A stretch of 14,017 nt of DNA from WLNJ01 sp037131165 (GTDB lineage: Bacteria > Actinomycetota > Thermoleophilia > Solirubrobacterales > Solirubrobacteraceae), in the NCBI GenBank assembly GCA_037131165.1, contig JBAXRO010000050.1:1-14017 (forward strand), in the 5' to 3' direction. Both the position numbers and the translations under genes were made by a program. The notes beneath the pieces are model-generated. The model had not been told where the DNA came from, made no database searches, and saw only the letters and a program-made list of their open reading frames with translations. Shown piece by piece: positions 6,145 to 12,862 of the stretch (position 1 is its first letter; each line of letters opens with the position of its first letter).

Positions 6145-6542
6145 CGCGAAACCCCGGCTGGCGGACCGGCAGACTTGATCACTCTGGTTCCGGCGATCGC
6201 CGCTGCCAAGCCGATCACGATGCTGAGGCTCACATAGGCGAGGGCAGCCCCTTCCCGCCCCCTGTCGATCAGGTCGAGCATCTCCCAGCAAAGCCCGGAG
6301 AAGGTCGTGAGCGCACCGCACAGACCGGTCCCAAGCAGCGGCATCCGCCAACCGCTCAGCGGGTCATCGCCGAGCGTCGCGGTCGCGATGGCGCCGAGCG
6401 CGAAAGCACCGGCCACGTTGACCGCGAGCGTCGCCCAGGGCACGCCCGAGCCGACAGGCACCAGTTCGTAGAGCCCGAGCCTGGTCAGGGTGCCGACGGC
6501 ACCGCCCACTGCGATCGCCAGTAGTTGCCTTCGCCTGTCCAC
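6141..6542 (-). CDS. crcB: CrcB/Fluc fluoride channel, first subunit
   Basis: Predicted 133-residue inner-membrane fluoride channel subunit. Motifs: GGAVGTLTRLGL (13-24), PWATLAVNVAGAFALG (35-50, Asn42), and GLCGALTTFSGLCWEML (73-89; TTFS 79-82). The start is the GTG at 6540-6542, directly before the basic VDRRRQ that begins helix 1; no strong ribosome binding site is seen. The stop overlaps the start of the next crcB by GTGA, indicating translational coupling and a 1:1 supply of two unlike subunits. A tRNA-Val gene begins 57 nt away on the opposite strand. I see no fluoride riboswitch in that gap, so expression may be constitutive or may come from antiporter read-through. Confidence 0.9.
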   Translation of the reverse strand: MDRRRQLLAIAVGGAVGTLTRLGLYELVPVGSGVPWATLAVNVAGAFALGAIATATLGDDPLSGWRMPLLGTGLCGALTTFSGLCWEMLDLIDRGREGAALAYVSLSIVIGLAAAIAGTRVIKSAGPPAGVSR

Positions 6543-6584
6543 GGCTGGATGATCGCGGCTACCGCGGCAGTGACGCTGCCCGGC

Positions 6585-6590
6585 TACGAT
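6585..6590 (+). promoter_or_regulatory. -10 box TACGAT upstream of tRNA-Val
   Basis: TACGAT fits TANNNT and ends 9 nt before the mature 5' end of the tRNA, a typical spacing for a short precursor leader. No good -35 match is seen. Confidence 0.45.
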
Positions 6591-6599
6591 CCGATCTTC

Positions 6600-6672
6600 G
6601 GGCGGTTAGCTCAGCTGGTAGAGCATCTCGTTTACACCGAGAGGGTCGGCGGTTCGAGCCCGTCACCGCCCA
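6600..6672 (+). tRNA. tRNA-Val (anticodon TAC)
   Basis: A complete 73-nt cloverleaf. The acceptor GGGCGGT (6600-6606) pairs with ACCGCCC (6665-6671), with discriminator A at 6672. The D stem is GCTC/GAGC, the anticodon stem is TCTCG/CGAGA around TTTACAC (anticodon TAC at 6633-6635, reading GUA and other GUN valine codons), and the T arm is GGCGG-TTCGAGC-CCGTC. CCA is not encoded. The 3' 41 nt overlap the end of the convergent antiporter gene, whose stop codon is antisense to 6632-6634. Confidence 0.97.
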
Positions 6673-7843
6673 CTGCGATGCGCCGCGAAGCCCTTCGGAG
6701 CAGCGGCGGCGTGATCAGCGTCGTGACGATCGACATGCCGACGATCACGGCGAACAACTCGTCGCCGATCACCCCGGCCGAACGGCCGATCCCGGCCACC
6801 ACGATCCCGACCTCGCCCCTCGGGATCATCCCCAGCCCGACGAAGGCCGCCTCGTTGCGGCCGAGGCTCAACGCGCCGATCCACGCACCGGCGAACTTCG
6901 TCGCCGCGGCAAGCAGCACGGTCACTCCCAGCAGGGCAAGGGTGTCGCCGTCGGTGAACGACCCGAGGTCGACGCTCATCCCGATCACGGCGAAGAAGAA
7001 CGGCGAGAGGAACGAGTACAGGGGCTTGATCTCCAGTTCCAGGGGGTAGTGATCCTTCGACTCGGAGAAGATCAGCCCGGCGAGGAACGCGCCGATGATC
7101 GCCGCGAGGCCGATCGCGTTGGCGAGGGCCGCGAGGCCGAGGCAGCCGATCACGGCGAGCAGCAGGGCGGAGTCGGGGACCTTCGGCAGATGCAGGAGCT
7201 CGGGACGGGCACGCATCGCCCGAGTGCCGCCGAGGGCGAAGAAGGTGAGGAATGCGACAGCAAGGCCGGCGGTGACAAGCAGGCCGACCACGTCGAGCTT
7301 TGAGGTCGACAGCCCGGTGGCGAAGGCGAGCAGCAGCCTCGCGAGGATGTCGTCGACGATCGCGGCGCCGAGGATCGTCCGGCTCGCCTTCGTGTCGAGC
7401 ACGCCGAGCTGCATCAGCACCGCCGAGGTGATGCCGACGCTGGTCGCAACCAGCGCCGAGGCGATGAAGACCGACGACGCAGTGTTCTCGCCGATCGCGA
7501 AGCCGAGTCCGAGGCCGGCCGCGAAGGGGAAGATCACCCCCAGCATCCCGGCCAGGGCGGCCGGCTTGCCGACGCTGCGCAGATCGCCGATCCTCGTCTC
7601 GAGACCGACCCAGAACAGGAGGAAGACGACCCCGACCTCGGCGAAGACCTGGAGAACCTCGCCCGGCTCGACCAAGCCGAGGACGCTCGGTCCGATCAGG
7701 GCTCCGGCGACGATCTCGCCGATCAGCCCAGGCTGGCCGATCCTGCGACAGATCTCATCGCCGATCTTGGCTGCCAGCAGGACGACGAAGAGGTCGGTCA
7801 GGACGGCGGCGACATCGGAGCCCGATGCGATCGGGATCAGCAT
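6632..7843 (-). CDS. CPA2-family Na+(K+)/H+ antiporter
   Basis: Predicted 403-residue inner-membrane cation/proton antiporter (Na_H_Exchanger/CPA2 fold, KefB/NapA-like) with about 12 hydrophobic segments. Family marks: QPGLIGEIVAGALIGPSVLG (~37-56), VVFLLFWVGLE (72-82), AAIVDDILARLLLAF (160-174; the Asp164-Asp165 pair is the ion-binding signature of electrogenic members), and MIPRGEVGIVVAG near the C-terminus. There is no cytoplasmic TrkA/RCK domain, so regulation by nucleotides is unlikely. Start ATG 7841-7843, with AGGGG ~7 nt upstream. The oddity is the C-terminus: residues ~391-403, containing GGDGLEPPTLSV, are translated from the antisense of tRNA-Val, and the TAA stop is antisense to the tRNA anticodon loop. 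The membrane domain is complete before this tail. An NTF2-like lipoprotein gene ends 34 nt upstream on the same strand. Confidence 0.9.
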   Translation of the reverse strand: MLIPIASGSDVAAVLTDLFVVLLAAKIGDEICRRIGQPGLIGEIVAGALIGPSVLGLVEPGEVLQVFAEVGVVFLLFWVGLETRIGDLRSVGKPAALAGMLGVIFPFAAGLGLGFAIGENTASSVFIASALVATSVGITSAVLMQLGVLDTKASRTILGAAIVDDILARLLLAFATGLSTSKLDVVGLLVTAGLAVAFLTFFALGGTRAMRARPELLHLPKVPDSALLLAVIGCLGLAALANAIGLAAIIGAFLAGLIFSESKDHYPLELEIKPLYSFLSPFFFAVIGMSVDLGSFTDGDTLALLGVTVLLAAATKFAGAWIGALSLGRNEAAFVGLGMIPRGEVGIVVAGIGRSAGVIGDELFAVIVGMSIVTTLITPPLLRRASRRIAVGGDGLEPPTLSV

Positions 7844-7870
7844 CCGCCGACCCCTGGGGCAGTTTCGTCG

Positions 7871-7892
7871 GCCACGGTCAGTTGACCGTGGC
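7871..7892 (-). terminator. 9-bp hairpin spanning the stop codon of lipoprotein gene
   Basis: GCCACGGTC (7871-7879) pairs perfectly with GACCGTGGC (7884-7892) around AGTT. The lipoprotein stop codon (7878-7880) lies inside it. It would end or attenuate transcription before the antiporter gene, 27 nt downstream. No T-tract follows. Confidence 0.45.
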
Positions 7893-8303
7893 GACCGAGC
7901 CGTCGAACAGCCACTTGCCGTTCACCTTCACGAGGCGGGTCGGCTTCGCGCCTTCCGTGGTCGGCACGATCTGCACGCCGGCCTCGTTGCCGTCGACGAC
8001 GATCTTGCCTGCGTGGAACTTGCGGATGTAGGGGGCCGCCGGGCCGGACGGAAGCTTCGCGACGGCCGTGATTGTCGCTGCGCAGTCCTTGCCCCGCAGC
8101 AGGCCGGCGCTCGCCTGGACCCGGCTTTGGGCCGCGGGGGTCAGGAGCGAACAGACCTTCCCCCCGTCCTTGGCGGCGAACGCATCGACGTATTCGCGCA
8201 CCAGACCCTTGATCTGGTCGCTGTCGGACTCGCCTCCACAGCCGGCGACCGAGGCGGTTGCCGCAAGGGTGAGCAGCAGTGCGCGGGCCGGTCTGATCGT
8301 CAC
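7878..8303 (-). CDS. NTF2/SnoaL-like lipoprotein of unknown function
   Basis: Predicted 141-residue exported lipoprotein. The signal VTIRPARALLLTLAATASVAGC ends at lipobox SVAGC with Cys22. The mature part begins with a helix typical of NTF2-like folds (IKGLVREYVDAFAAKDGGKVCSLLTP), has a conserved-looking Cys pair (VCSLL and KDCAATI), and ends in strands (KIVVDGNEAGVQIVP, LVKVNGKWLFDGS). This is the small cone-shaped NTF2-like pattern common in actinobacterial lipoproteins; ligand and role are unknown. Start: GTG 8301-8303 is preferred over an ATG 45 nt upstream, because a TAGGCT -10 box lies 7 nt before it (leaderless) and the signal peptide then has a normal length. It is divergent from cupredoxin gene 8375 and 34 nt upstream of the antiporter. 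Confidence 0.8.
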   Translation of the reverse strand: MTIRPARALLLTLAATASVAGCGGESDSDQIKGLVREYVDAFAAKDGGKVCSLLTPAAQSRVQASAGLLRGKDCAATITAVAKLPSGPAAPYIRKFHAGKIVVDGNEAGVQIVPTTEGAKPTRLVKVNGKWLFDGSVATVN

Positions 8304-8310
8304 GCCCGGT

Positions 8311-8316
8311 AGCCTA
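8311..8316 (-). promoter_or_regulatory. -10 box TAGGCT for leaderless lipoprotein transcript
   Basis: On the minus strand TAGGCT is followed by 7 nt and then the GTG start at 8303. There is no Shine-Dalgarno in those 7 nt. The same hexamer precedes tRNA-Asp, which supports it as a working housekeeping -10 element in this genome. Confidence 0.55.
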
Positions 8317-8353
8317 CTCCCGCACGCGACCACTACCCGCCCTGCCATTGCGG

Positions 8354-8359
8354 TAACCT
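8354..8359 (+). promoter_or_regulatory. candidate -10 box TAACCT of membrane cupredoxin gene
   Basis: TAACCT ends 15 nt before ATG 8375, giving a leader of about 8 nt in which GAAGG lies only 2 nt from the start codon. Together with the box at 8311 it makes a compact divergent promoter region of 71 nt. No -35 is apparent. Confidence 0.35.
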
Positions 8360-8374
8360 CGCGCGCCGAAGGCC

Positions 8375-9022
8375 ATGCTTATCGCCAGCTCAGGGCATAC
8401 CCCTTTCTACATCGCCGCAGGCGTCCTTGCCCTGTGGGCTGTGGTGGTCGGCGCGATCGGCATCAAGAGCGCCAACTTCCCCAACGGTAAAGGCGGATAC
8501 CGCCTGATCGCTGGCGTCACGTTCGCCCTGGTCATCGCCACGGTCGGGCTTTCGATCGTTACCGCCGGAGGGGAGAAGAACAAGATCCCTCGCCCTGAGA
8601 TCGCCCTCGGCGTGATCCCGCAGCCCGGTGCAGCCGGGCAGGGCGACGCCGGAGCCGACGCTTCGAACACTCCTGACGCGCCCGCTCCGAGCGGCGATGC
8701 CGCTCCCGCGGAGGCCCCGGCCGGTGGAGCAGCGCAGAAACTCGCCGTGACCTCACCTGCCGACGGGTCGCTCGTCTTCGAGCCGAAGGCTCTGACTGCC
8801 AAGGCCGGCGAAGTGACGATCGTCTACAAGAACCCCAGCCCCGTGCCCCACAACGCGGTGATCGTCTCGACCGACGACAAAGTCATCGGGACCGAGATGA
8901 AGCCTTTCACCAACGGTGAAGGCACATCTACGGCGACTCTCAAGGCCGGCAGCTACAAGTTCATCTGCGAAGTACCCGGCCACGTTCAGGCCGGCATGGT
9001 CGGCACCCTCACCGTCTCCTGA
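8375..9022 (+). CDS. membrane-anchored cupredoxin (two TM helices plus copper domain)
   Basis: Predicted 215-residue protein. Two N-terminal hydrophobic helices (~9-28 and ~43-62) form a hairpin; a Pro/Ala/Gly/Asp-rich flexible linker (~65-120) follows; the C-terminal cupredoxin domain is 121-215. Ligands: His159 (PVPHNAV), and Cys198, His203 and Met208 in FICEVPGHVQAGM. The domain is nearly the same as that of lipoprotein 5242-5703 (84 identities in 96 aligned positions, one gap), whereas the N-terminal parts are unrelated. So one copper domain is presented on two different anchors: lipid versus helical hairpin. Proposed role: an electron carrier tethered on the outer face of the membrane by a long linker, able to reach a membrane partner not encoded here. 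ATG 8375 has GAAGG only 2 nt upstream. The gene is convergent with the P450 gene, 15 nt between the stops. Confidence 0.9.
   Translation: MLIASSGHTPFYIAAGVLALWAVVVGAIGIKSANFPNGKGGYRLIAGVTFALVIATVGLSIVTAGGEKNKIPRPEIALGVIPQPGAAGQGDAGADASNTPDAPAPSGDAAPAEAPAGGAAQKLAVTSPADGSLVFEPKALTAKAGEVTIVYKNPSPVPHNAVIVSTDDKVIGTEMKPFTNGEGTSTATLKAGSYKFICEVPGHVQAGMVGTLTVS
8735..9022 (+). repeat. inverted copy 2 of cupredoxin-domain repeat
   Basis: Encodes residues 121-215 of the membrane cupredoxin and matches 5242-5532 on the opposite strand. Similarity starts sharply at the Gln-Lys-Leu-Ala-Val codons and runs to the shared ending GTCTCCTGA. Upstream of the start of similarity the two genes do not align. Confidence 0.85.
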
Positions 9023-9037
9023 CGAGAGAGTCAGATC

Positions 9038-10531
9038 TCAGCGCGCCGACTGCGCGACCGTGGCCGGCAGGCCCCGGGGCCTGACCGTCATCGGCATCCC
9101 CTCGCGCGGCGAGAGAGTCGGCATCTGCCGGATCGAAAGCCGATAGCCGGCGCTCGACTCGAGCCTGAAGTTCCTCAGGATCTCCGTCGCGATCGCCCGC
9201 ACCTCCATCTGGCCGAAGCGCATTCCGATGCAGGTCCGCGAGCCGCTGCCGAACGGCACGTACGCGCCCTTCGGGATCAGCGCTTTGGCCTGCGGAGCGA
9301 ACCGCTCAGGCCGGAACGCCTCCGGCTCGGGCCAGACGTCGGCCAGGTGGTGGCTGGCCCATGACGAGTAGTTGATCGGCACTCCAGCCGGCACTCTGTG
9401 GCCGTTGAACTCGAACTCCTCGACCGAGCGCCTCGGGCCGATCCAGGCCGGGGGGTAGAGCCTCAGGATCTCGTCGATCGCCATCTCCAGCCTCGGAAGG
9501 GTGCTTCCGGTCAGGTCGGCCGGAGTGGCAGGCCTTCCACCAAGCACCTCGTCCTGTTCGCAGAGCAGCGGCTCGAGCTCGTGCGGGTGGCGGGCCAGCT
9601 CGTACATCAGGAAGGTCACGGTCGAGGTGGTCGTGTCGTGGCCGGCGAACAGCAGCGTCATCGCCTGATCGCGGACCTCCCTGTCGGAGAGACCACGACC
9701 GTCCTCGTCGGTGGCTGCGATCAGCATCCCGAGCAGGTCGTTGCCATCAGCCCCGTCGCCTCTCTTGCGCCGGGTCGCGATCTCGGCCATCAGCAGATCA
9801 TCGAGTCGCGCGCTCGCCTTCGTGAGCTTGTCGAACGGAGTGCGCGGACCGCGCAGCAGCTGGGTGAAGTAGTCCCGGGAGTAGTAGGAGAGAGCCTCCT
9901 CGAAGTCATGGGCGGTGCGGCCCTCGCGGCCGTCCGCGTCGATCCCGAGCAGGGCCCTCATCGCGATCCGCAGTGCGAGCGAGCGGGTCCACGAGTAGAG
10001 GTCGATTCGCTCACCCTCCCGCAGGCGGCCGACGGCCTCGCCGGCTTCGCCGACGATCACTTCGCCGGCCCGCGCGATCCGCTCGCGGTGGAATGCGGGC
10101 AGCATGATCATCCTGTTGCGCCGGTGGTAGTCGCCGTCGGTGGTGAGAAGGCCGTCCCCGAGCAGCGGGATCAGGTCGCCCATCGAGCCCTCCCGCCACG
10201 AGAAGCGGTCCGCTCCGCTGACGAGGACGAAGTGGTTGGCCTCGGGGCCGAGCATGAAGACCACCGGCACGCTCATTACGCGCATCGTGAAGATCGGTCC
10301 GAAGCGTTCGTAGCCGTCGAGCAGGATCGGCAGCGGATCGCGGGCGAAGCCCTGGGTCCTCGCCAGTGAGAAGTCCATGTCGCCGGGCGGGTAGGGCGTG
10401 CCGATCCTGCGCTCAGCCGTGAACTCGCGCTTGAGGCGCGCCAGCGAAGAGGTCGGGACCTTGCCCGGAGGCTCGGGGTTCAGTCGCCTGGCCGGCGGTC
10501 GATTCGGGACGGTCGCGGACACCGGGCACAT
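9038..10531 (-). CDS. cytochrome P450
   Basis: Predicted 497-residue soluble haem-thiolate monooxygenase. Signatures: C-helix region DGDYHRRNRMIMLPAFH (132-148, with Tyr where many P450s have Trp), I-helix oxygen-activation motif AGHDTTT (296-302), K-helix EILR (354-357), the PERF region (FRPERF, 406-411), and haem loop FGSGSRTCIG (427-436) with Cys434 as the iron ligand. No N-terminal membrane anchor is seen. The Pro-rich N-terminus and the haem-loop wording resemble the CYP4/CYP110-like bacterial group, which often acts on fatty acids or terpenoids, but the substrate cannot be inferred. Start ATG 10529-10531, where AGG abuts the codon; GTGs at codons 4 and 8 are alternatives. No ferredoxin or reductase gene is in the window, so it depends on partners elsewhere. 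It is divergent from tRNA-Asp, 36 nt apart, and convergent with the membrane cupredoxin. Confidence 0.95.
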   Translation of the reverse strand: MCPVSATVPNRPPARRLNPEPPGKVPTSSLARLKREFTAERRIGTPYPPGDMDFSLARTQGFARDPLPILLDGYERFGPIFTMRVMSVPVVFMLGPEANHFVLVSGADRFSWREGSMGDLIPLLGDGLLTTDGDYHRRNRMIMLPAFHRERIARAGEVIVGEAGEAVGRLREGERIDLYSWTRSLALRIAMRALLGIDADGREGRTAHDFEEALSYYSRDYFTQLLRGPRTPFDKLTKASARLDDLLMAEIATRRKRGDGADGNDLLGMLIAATDEDGRGLSDREVRDQAMTLLFAGHDTTTSTVTFLMYELARHPHELEPLLCEQDEVLGGRPATPADLTGSTLPRLEMAIDEILRLYPPAWIGPRRSVEEFEFNGHRVPAGVPINYSSWASHHLADVWPEPEAFRPERFAPQAKALIPKGAYVPFGSGSRTCIGMRFGQMEVRAIATEILRNFRLESSAGYRLSIRQMPTLSPREGMPMTVRPRGLPATVAQSAR

Positions 10532-10550
10532 CCTAAGGCCCCGGGTGCGC

Positions 10551-10556
10551 TAGGCT
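10551..10556 (+). promoter_or_regulatory. -10 box TAGGCT upstream of tRNA-Asp
   Basis: TAGGCT ends 11 nt before the mature tRNA 5' end. The gap to the divergent P450 start codon is only 36 nt, so any -35 element would lie at or inside the P450 start region. Confidence 0.5.
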
Positions 10557-10567
10557 CGCGCGCTACC

Positions 10568-10641
<74 letters not shown>

Positions 10642-10657
10642 CTCCGCTGTTCCACCA

Positions 10658-10679
10658 CCCGCCGCGACCCGCGGTCGGG
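10658..10679. terminator. hairpin between convergent tRNA-Asp and L,D-transpeptidase
   Basis: CCCGCCGCG (10658-10666) pairs with CGCGG-T-CGGG (10670-10679), a 9-bp stem with one bulged T and a 3-nt loop. It lies between the tRNA 3' end and the L,D-transpeptidase stop, so it could serve both converging transcripts. No T-tract. Confidence 0.5.
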
Positions 10680-10685
10680 ACCGGC

Positions 10686-11438
10686 TCAGGGAACGATCTG
10701 GACGAATGTTCCGTTCGGGGCGAAGCGTGTGAGCCACGCTGCGACCCCATCGTCAACCCGGATGCAGCCGTGCGAGGACGCTGACCCGAGCGACCCGGCG
10801 AGCGAACCACGGGCGTGGATCGCAACCTGACCCTCGCCGCCGTCGAACCTCATGAGGACATTGGAGTAGGCCGAGAGCGCCAGCGCCCATCCGCGCTTGG
10901 ACCAGCGCATTCCCTGGACCTTCTCCATCACGAAGAACTCGCCGTAGGGGGTGGGGGTACTCCGCGCCCCAACGACGACCCGGACACGCTTCTTCATCAG
11001 GCCGTTCTCGGATGCGACCAGCACCCGGCTGCCGACGTCGATCCTGATCGTCCTCTTCAGCTTGAAGATCGTCATCGCCTCTTCGTCGTAGCGGATCCAT
11101 CCCGTTCGGTTGTTCGGCCTGCCCGGCAGCATCACCCGCAGCCATGTCTGGTCGCCGATCTGCTTGCGTTCGCGAATCGGCACCCGCAGCTGGTCGGCGT
11201 TGGCCGGCGTCAGGGCCTCGAGTCGCTTGATCCTCGCTGCCCTGGCGCTCGGGTGCTTGAGGGCGTAGAAGTCCTCGAGCAGCTCGACTGCTTCGTGGGG
11301 AGCGGCCGAGGTGGCCGCTGCGGTCCCGACCGTCGGCCCGCCGCCCAGCCAGGCGGCAGCCGCAACCGCAGCCAGCACCGCGAGAGCGACGCTGCGACGA
11401 CGATCAACCACTGGTGGTGCCGGGCTCACGCTCCCCAT
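10686..11438 (-). CDS. L,D-transpeptidase (YkuD domain), secreted
   Basis: Predicted 250-residue exported peptidoglycan enzyme that would form 3-3 cross-links or attach partners to meso-DAP stem peptides. An N-terminal signal or anchor helix (RRRSVALAVLAAVAAAAWLGGG, ~13-34) is followed by a helical/SH3-like stretch with NNRTGWIRYDE, as in bacterial SH3 modules. The catalytic YkuD domain (~128-250) has IDVGSRVLVASENG, the motif His208 in IHARG, and SASSHGCIRVDDG with nucleophile Cys225 and Arg227. The C-terminus FVQIVP is typical of the family's final strand. Start ATG 11436-11438, with AGG about 5 nt upstream; a much longer open frame upstream is antisense to metY and was rejected. It is divergent from metY, 129 nt between starts, and convergent with tRNA-Asp. 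Confidence 0.92.
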   Translation of the reverse strand: MGSVSPAPPVVDRRRSVALAVLAAVAAAAWLGGGPTVGTAAATSAAPHEAVELLEDFYALKHPSARAARIKRLEALTPANADQLRVPIRERKQIGDQTWLRVMLPGRPNNRTGWIRYDEEAMTIFKLKRTIRIDVGSRVLVASENGLMKKRVRVVVGARSTPTPYGEFFVMEKVQGMRWSKRGWALALSAYSNVLMRFDGGEGQVAIHARGSLAGSLGSASSHGCIRVDDGVAAWLTRFAPNGTFVQIVP

Positions 11439-11524
11439 TGTGCCTGACTTGCAACCGACAGCCAACAGTTGACGATCGCGCTGGCCGAACGGAGCCGACA
11501 AGGCAAAGGCGACCGGATTTCGGC

Positions 11525-11530
11525 TATTTT
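11525..11530 (+). promoter_or_regulatory. candidate -10 box TATTTT upstream of metY
   Basis: TATTTT is the most AT-rich hexamer in the 129-nt gap and would give a leader of about 30 nt containing AGAGGATC before ATG 11568. The upstream TTGACG at 11469-11474 is a good -35 but is too far away. No SAM riboswitch-like structure fits in this short leader. Confidence 0.3.
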
Positions 11531-11567
11531 GGCCGGGCAACGCAAACGCGACAACCAGAGGATCAAG

Positions 11568-12854
11568 ATGAGCGCCCAGAAGCCAGAGACGATCGCCCTC
11601 CACGGGGGCCAGGAGCCGGACCCGACCACCAACTCCCGCGCGGTCCCGATCTACCAGACGACCTCCTACACCTTCAACGACACGGCCCACGCCGCGAACC
11701 TCTTCGCCCTCGCCGAGCCGGGCAACATCTACACCCGGATCATGAACCCGACCTGGGATGTGCTCGAGCAGCGCGTGGCCCAGCTCGAGGGCGGAATCGG
11801 CGCCGTGGCCCTCGCATCCGGGCAGGCAGCCGTCACATACGCCGTGCTCAACGTCTGCAAGACCGGCGACAACATCATCTCCGTCTCGCAGCTCTACGGA
11901 GGCACCTACAACCTGTTCGCCCACACACTGCCCCAGTACGGGATCGAGGTCCGCTTCGCCGACGCTGACAATCCGGCAGCGATCGCCGAGCTTGCGGACG
12001 AGAACACCCGACTCGTCTTCGGCGAGACGATCGGCAACCCGCGCCTGAACGTGATGGACATCGGCGCGTGGTCCGAGGCGGCACACGCTGCAGGCCTGCC
12101 GCTGATCGTCGACAACACGGTCGCGACCCCGATCCACTGCCAGGTCCTCGAGCAGGGAGCCGACATCGCAGTCCACTCGTTGACGAAGTTCATGGGCGGC
12201 CACGGAACCTCGATCGGCGGCATCATCGTCGACTCCGGCAAGTTCGACTGGGTGGCTCACAAGGACCGCTTCCCCGGCCTGACCGAACCCGACCCGTCCT
12301 ACCACGGCGTCGTCTGGTCGGATGCGCTCGGCCCGGCGGCCTACATCGGCCGCGTCCGGACCGTGCTGCTGCGCAACACCGGGGCGGCGCTGTCGCCGTT
12401 CAACGCGTTCCTGCTGCTCCAAGGCATCGAGACCCTGCCGCTGAGGATGGAGCGCCACTCGAGCAACGCGATGGCGATCGCCAAGCACCTCGAGGGCCAC
12501 GAGTTGGTCGAGTGGGTTTCCTACCCCGGACTCGAGTCCTCCGAGTACAAGGCCGCAGCCGACAAGACCCTCCAGGGCGGCTACGGCGCCCTTGTGACCT
12601 TCGGCGTCAAGGGGGGAATGGAGGCCGGCAAGAAGTTCATCGAGTCGCTCGAGCTCTTCAGTCACCTCGCGAACATCGGCGATGCCAAGTCGCTCGCGAT
12701 CCACAACGCCTCGACGACTCACTCGCAGCTCAATGAGGAGGAGCTGGCCGCAGCCGGCGTCACACCCGACACGGTCCGGCTCTCCGTCGGCATCGAGCAT
12801 GTCGACGACCTCATCGCCGACCTCGACCAGGCGCTCGCCAAGGCGGGCTCCTAA
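11568..12854 (+). CDS. metY: O-acetylhomoserine sulfhydrylase (MetY)
   Basis: Predicted 428-residue PLP enzyme of the Cys/Met metabolism family; it converts O-acetyl-L-homoserine plus sulfide to homocysteine in methionine synthesis. Seen: ETIALHGGQEPDPTTNSRAVPIYQTTSY (7-34, a MetY-type N-terminus), YTRIMNPT (55-62, phosphate and substrate contacts), ASGQAA (83-88), VDNTVATP with Asp182 pairing with the pyridine nitrogen, and AVHSLTKFMGGHG with Lys207 forming the Schiff base. The insertion DKFP-like 'FDWVAHKDRFPGLTEPDPSYHG' and the length are typical of MetY rather than MetB/MetC. Start ATG 11568 has AGAGGATCAAG upstream; an earlier in-frame ATG at 11469 adds 33 basic residues without family match. 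metX follows after 8 nt, so sulfhydrylase and acyl-donor synthesis are co-expressed. Confidence 0.95.
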   Translation: MSAQKPETIALHGGQEPDPTTNSRAVPIYQTTSYTFNDTAHAANLFALAEPGNIYTRIMNPTWDVLEQRVAQLEGGIGAVALASGQAAVTYAVLNVCKTGDNIISVSQLYGGTYNLFAHTLPQYGIEVRFADADNPAAIAELADENTRLVFGETIGNPRLNVMDIGAWSEAAHAAGLPLIVDNTVATPIHCQVLEQGADIAVHSLTKFMGGHGTSIGGIIVDSGKFDWVAHKDRFPGLTEPDPSYHGVVWSDALGPAAYIGRVRTVLLRNTGAALSPFNAFLLLQGIETLPLRMERHSSNAMAIAKHLEGHELVEWVSYPGLESSEYKAAADKTLQGGYGALVTFGVKGGMEAGKKFIESLELFSHLANIGDAKSLAIHNASTTHSQLNEEELAAAGVTPDTVRLSVGIEHVDDLIADLDQALAKAGS

Positions 12855-12862
12855 CCGGGCGG

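Noticed and set aside
6543..6599. Fluoride riboswitch before the crcB pair
   Set aside because: The 57-nt gap holds a tRNA promoter on the other strand, and no pseudoknot-like arrangement could be seen by eye. A covariance search would be decisive.
11439..11567. SAM or other riboswitch upstream of metY
   Set aside because: The leader is short, and no multi-helix structure or terminator/anti-terminator pair was found.
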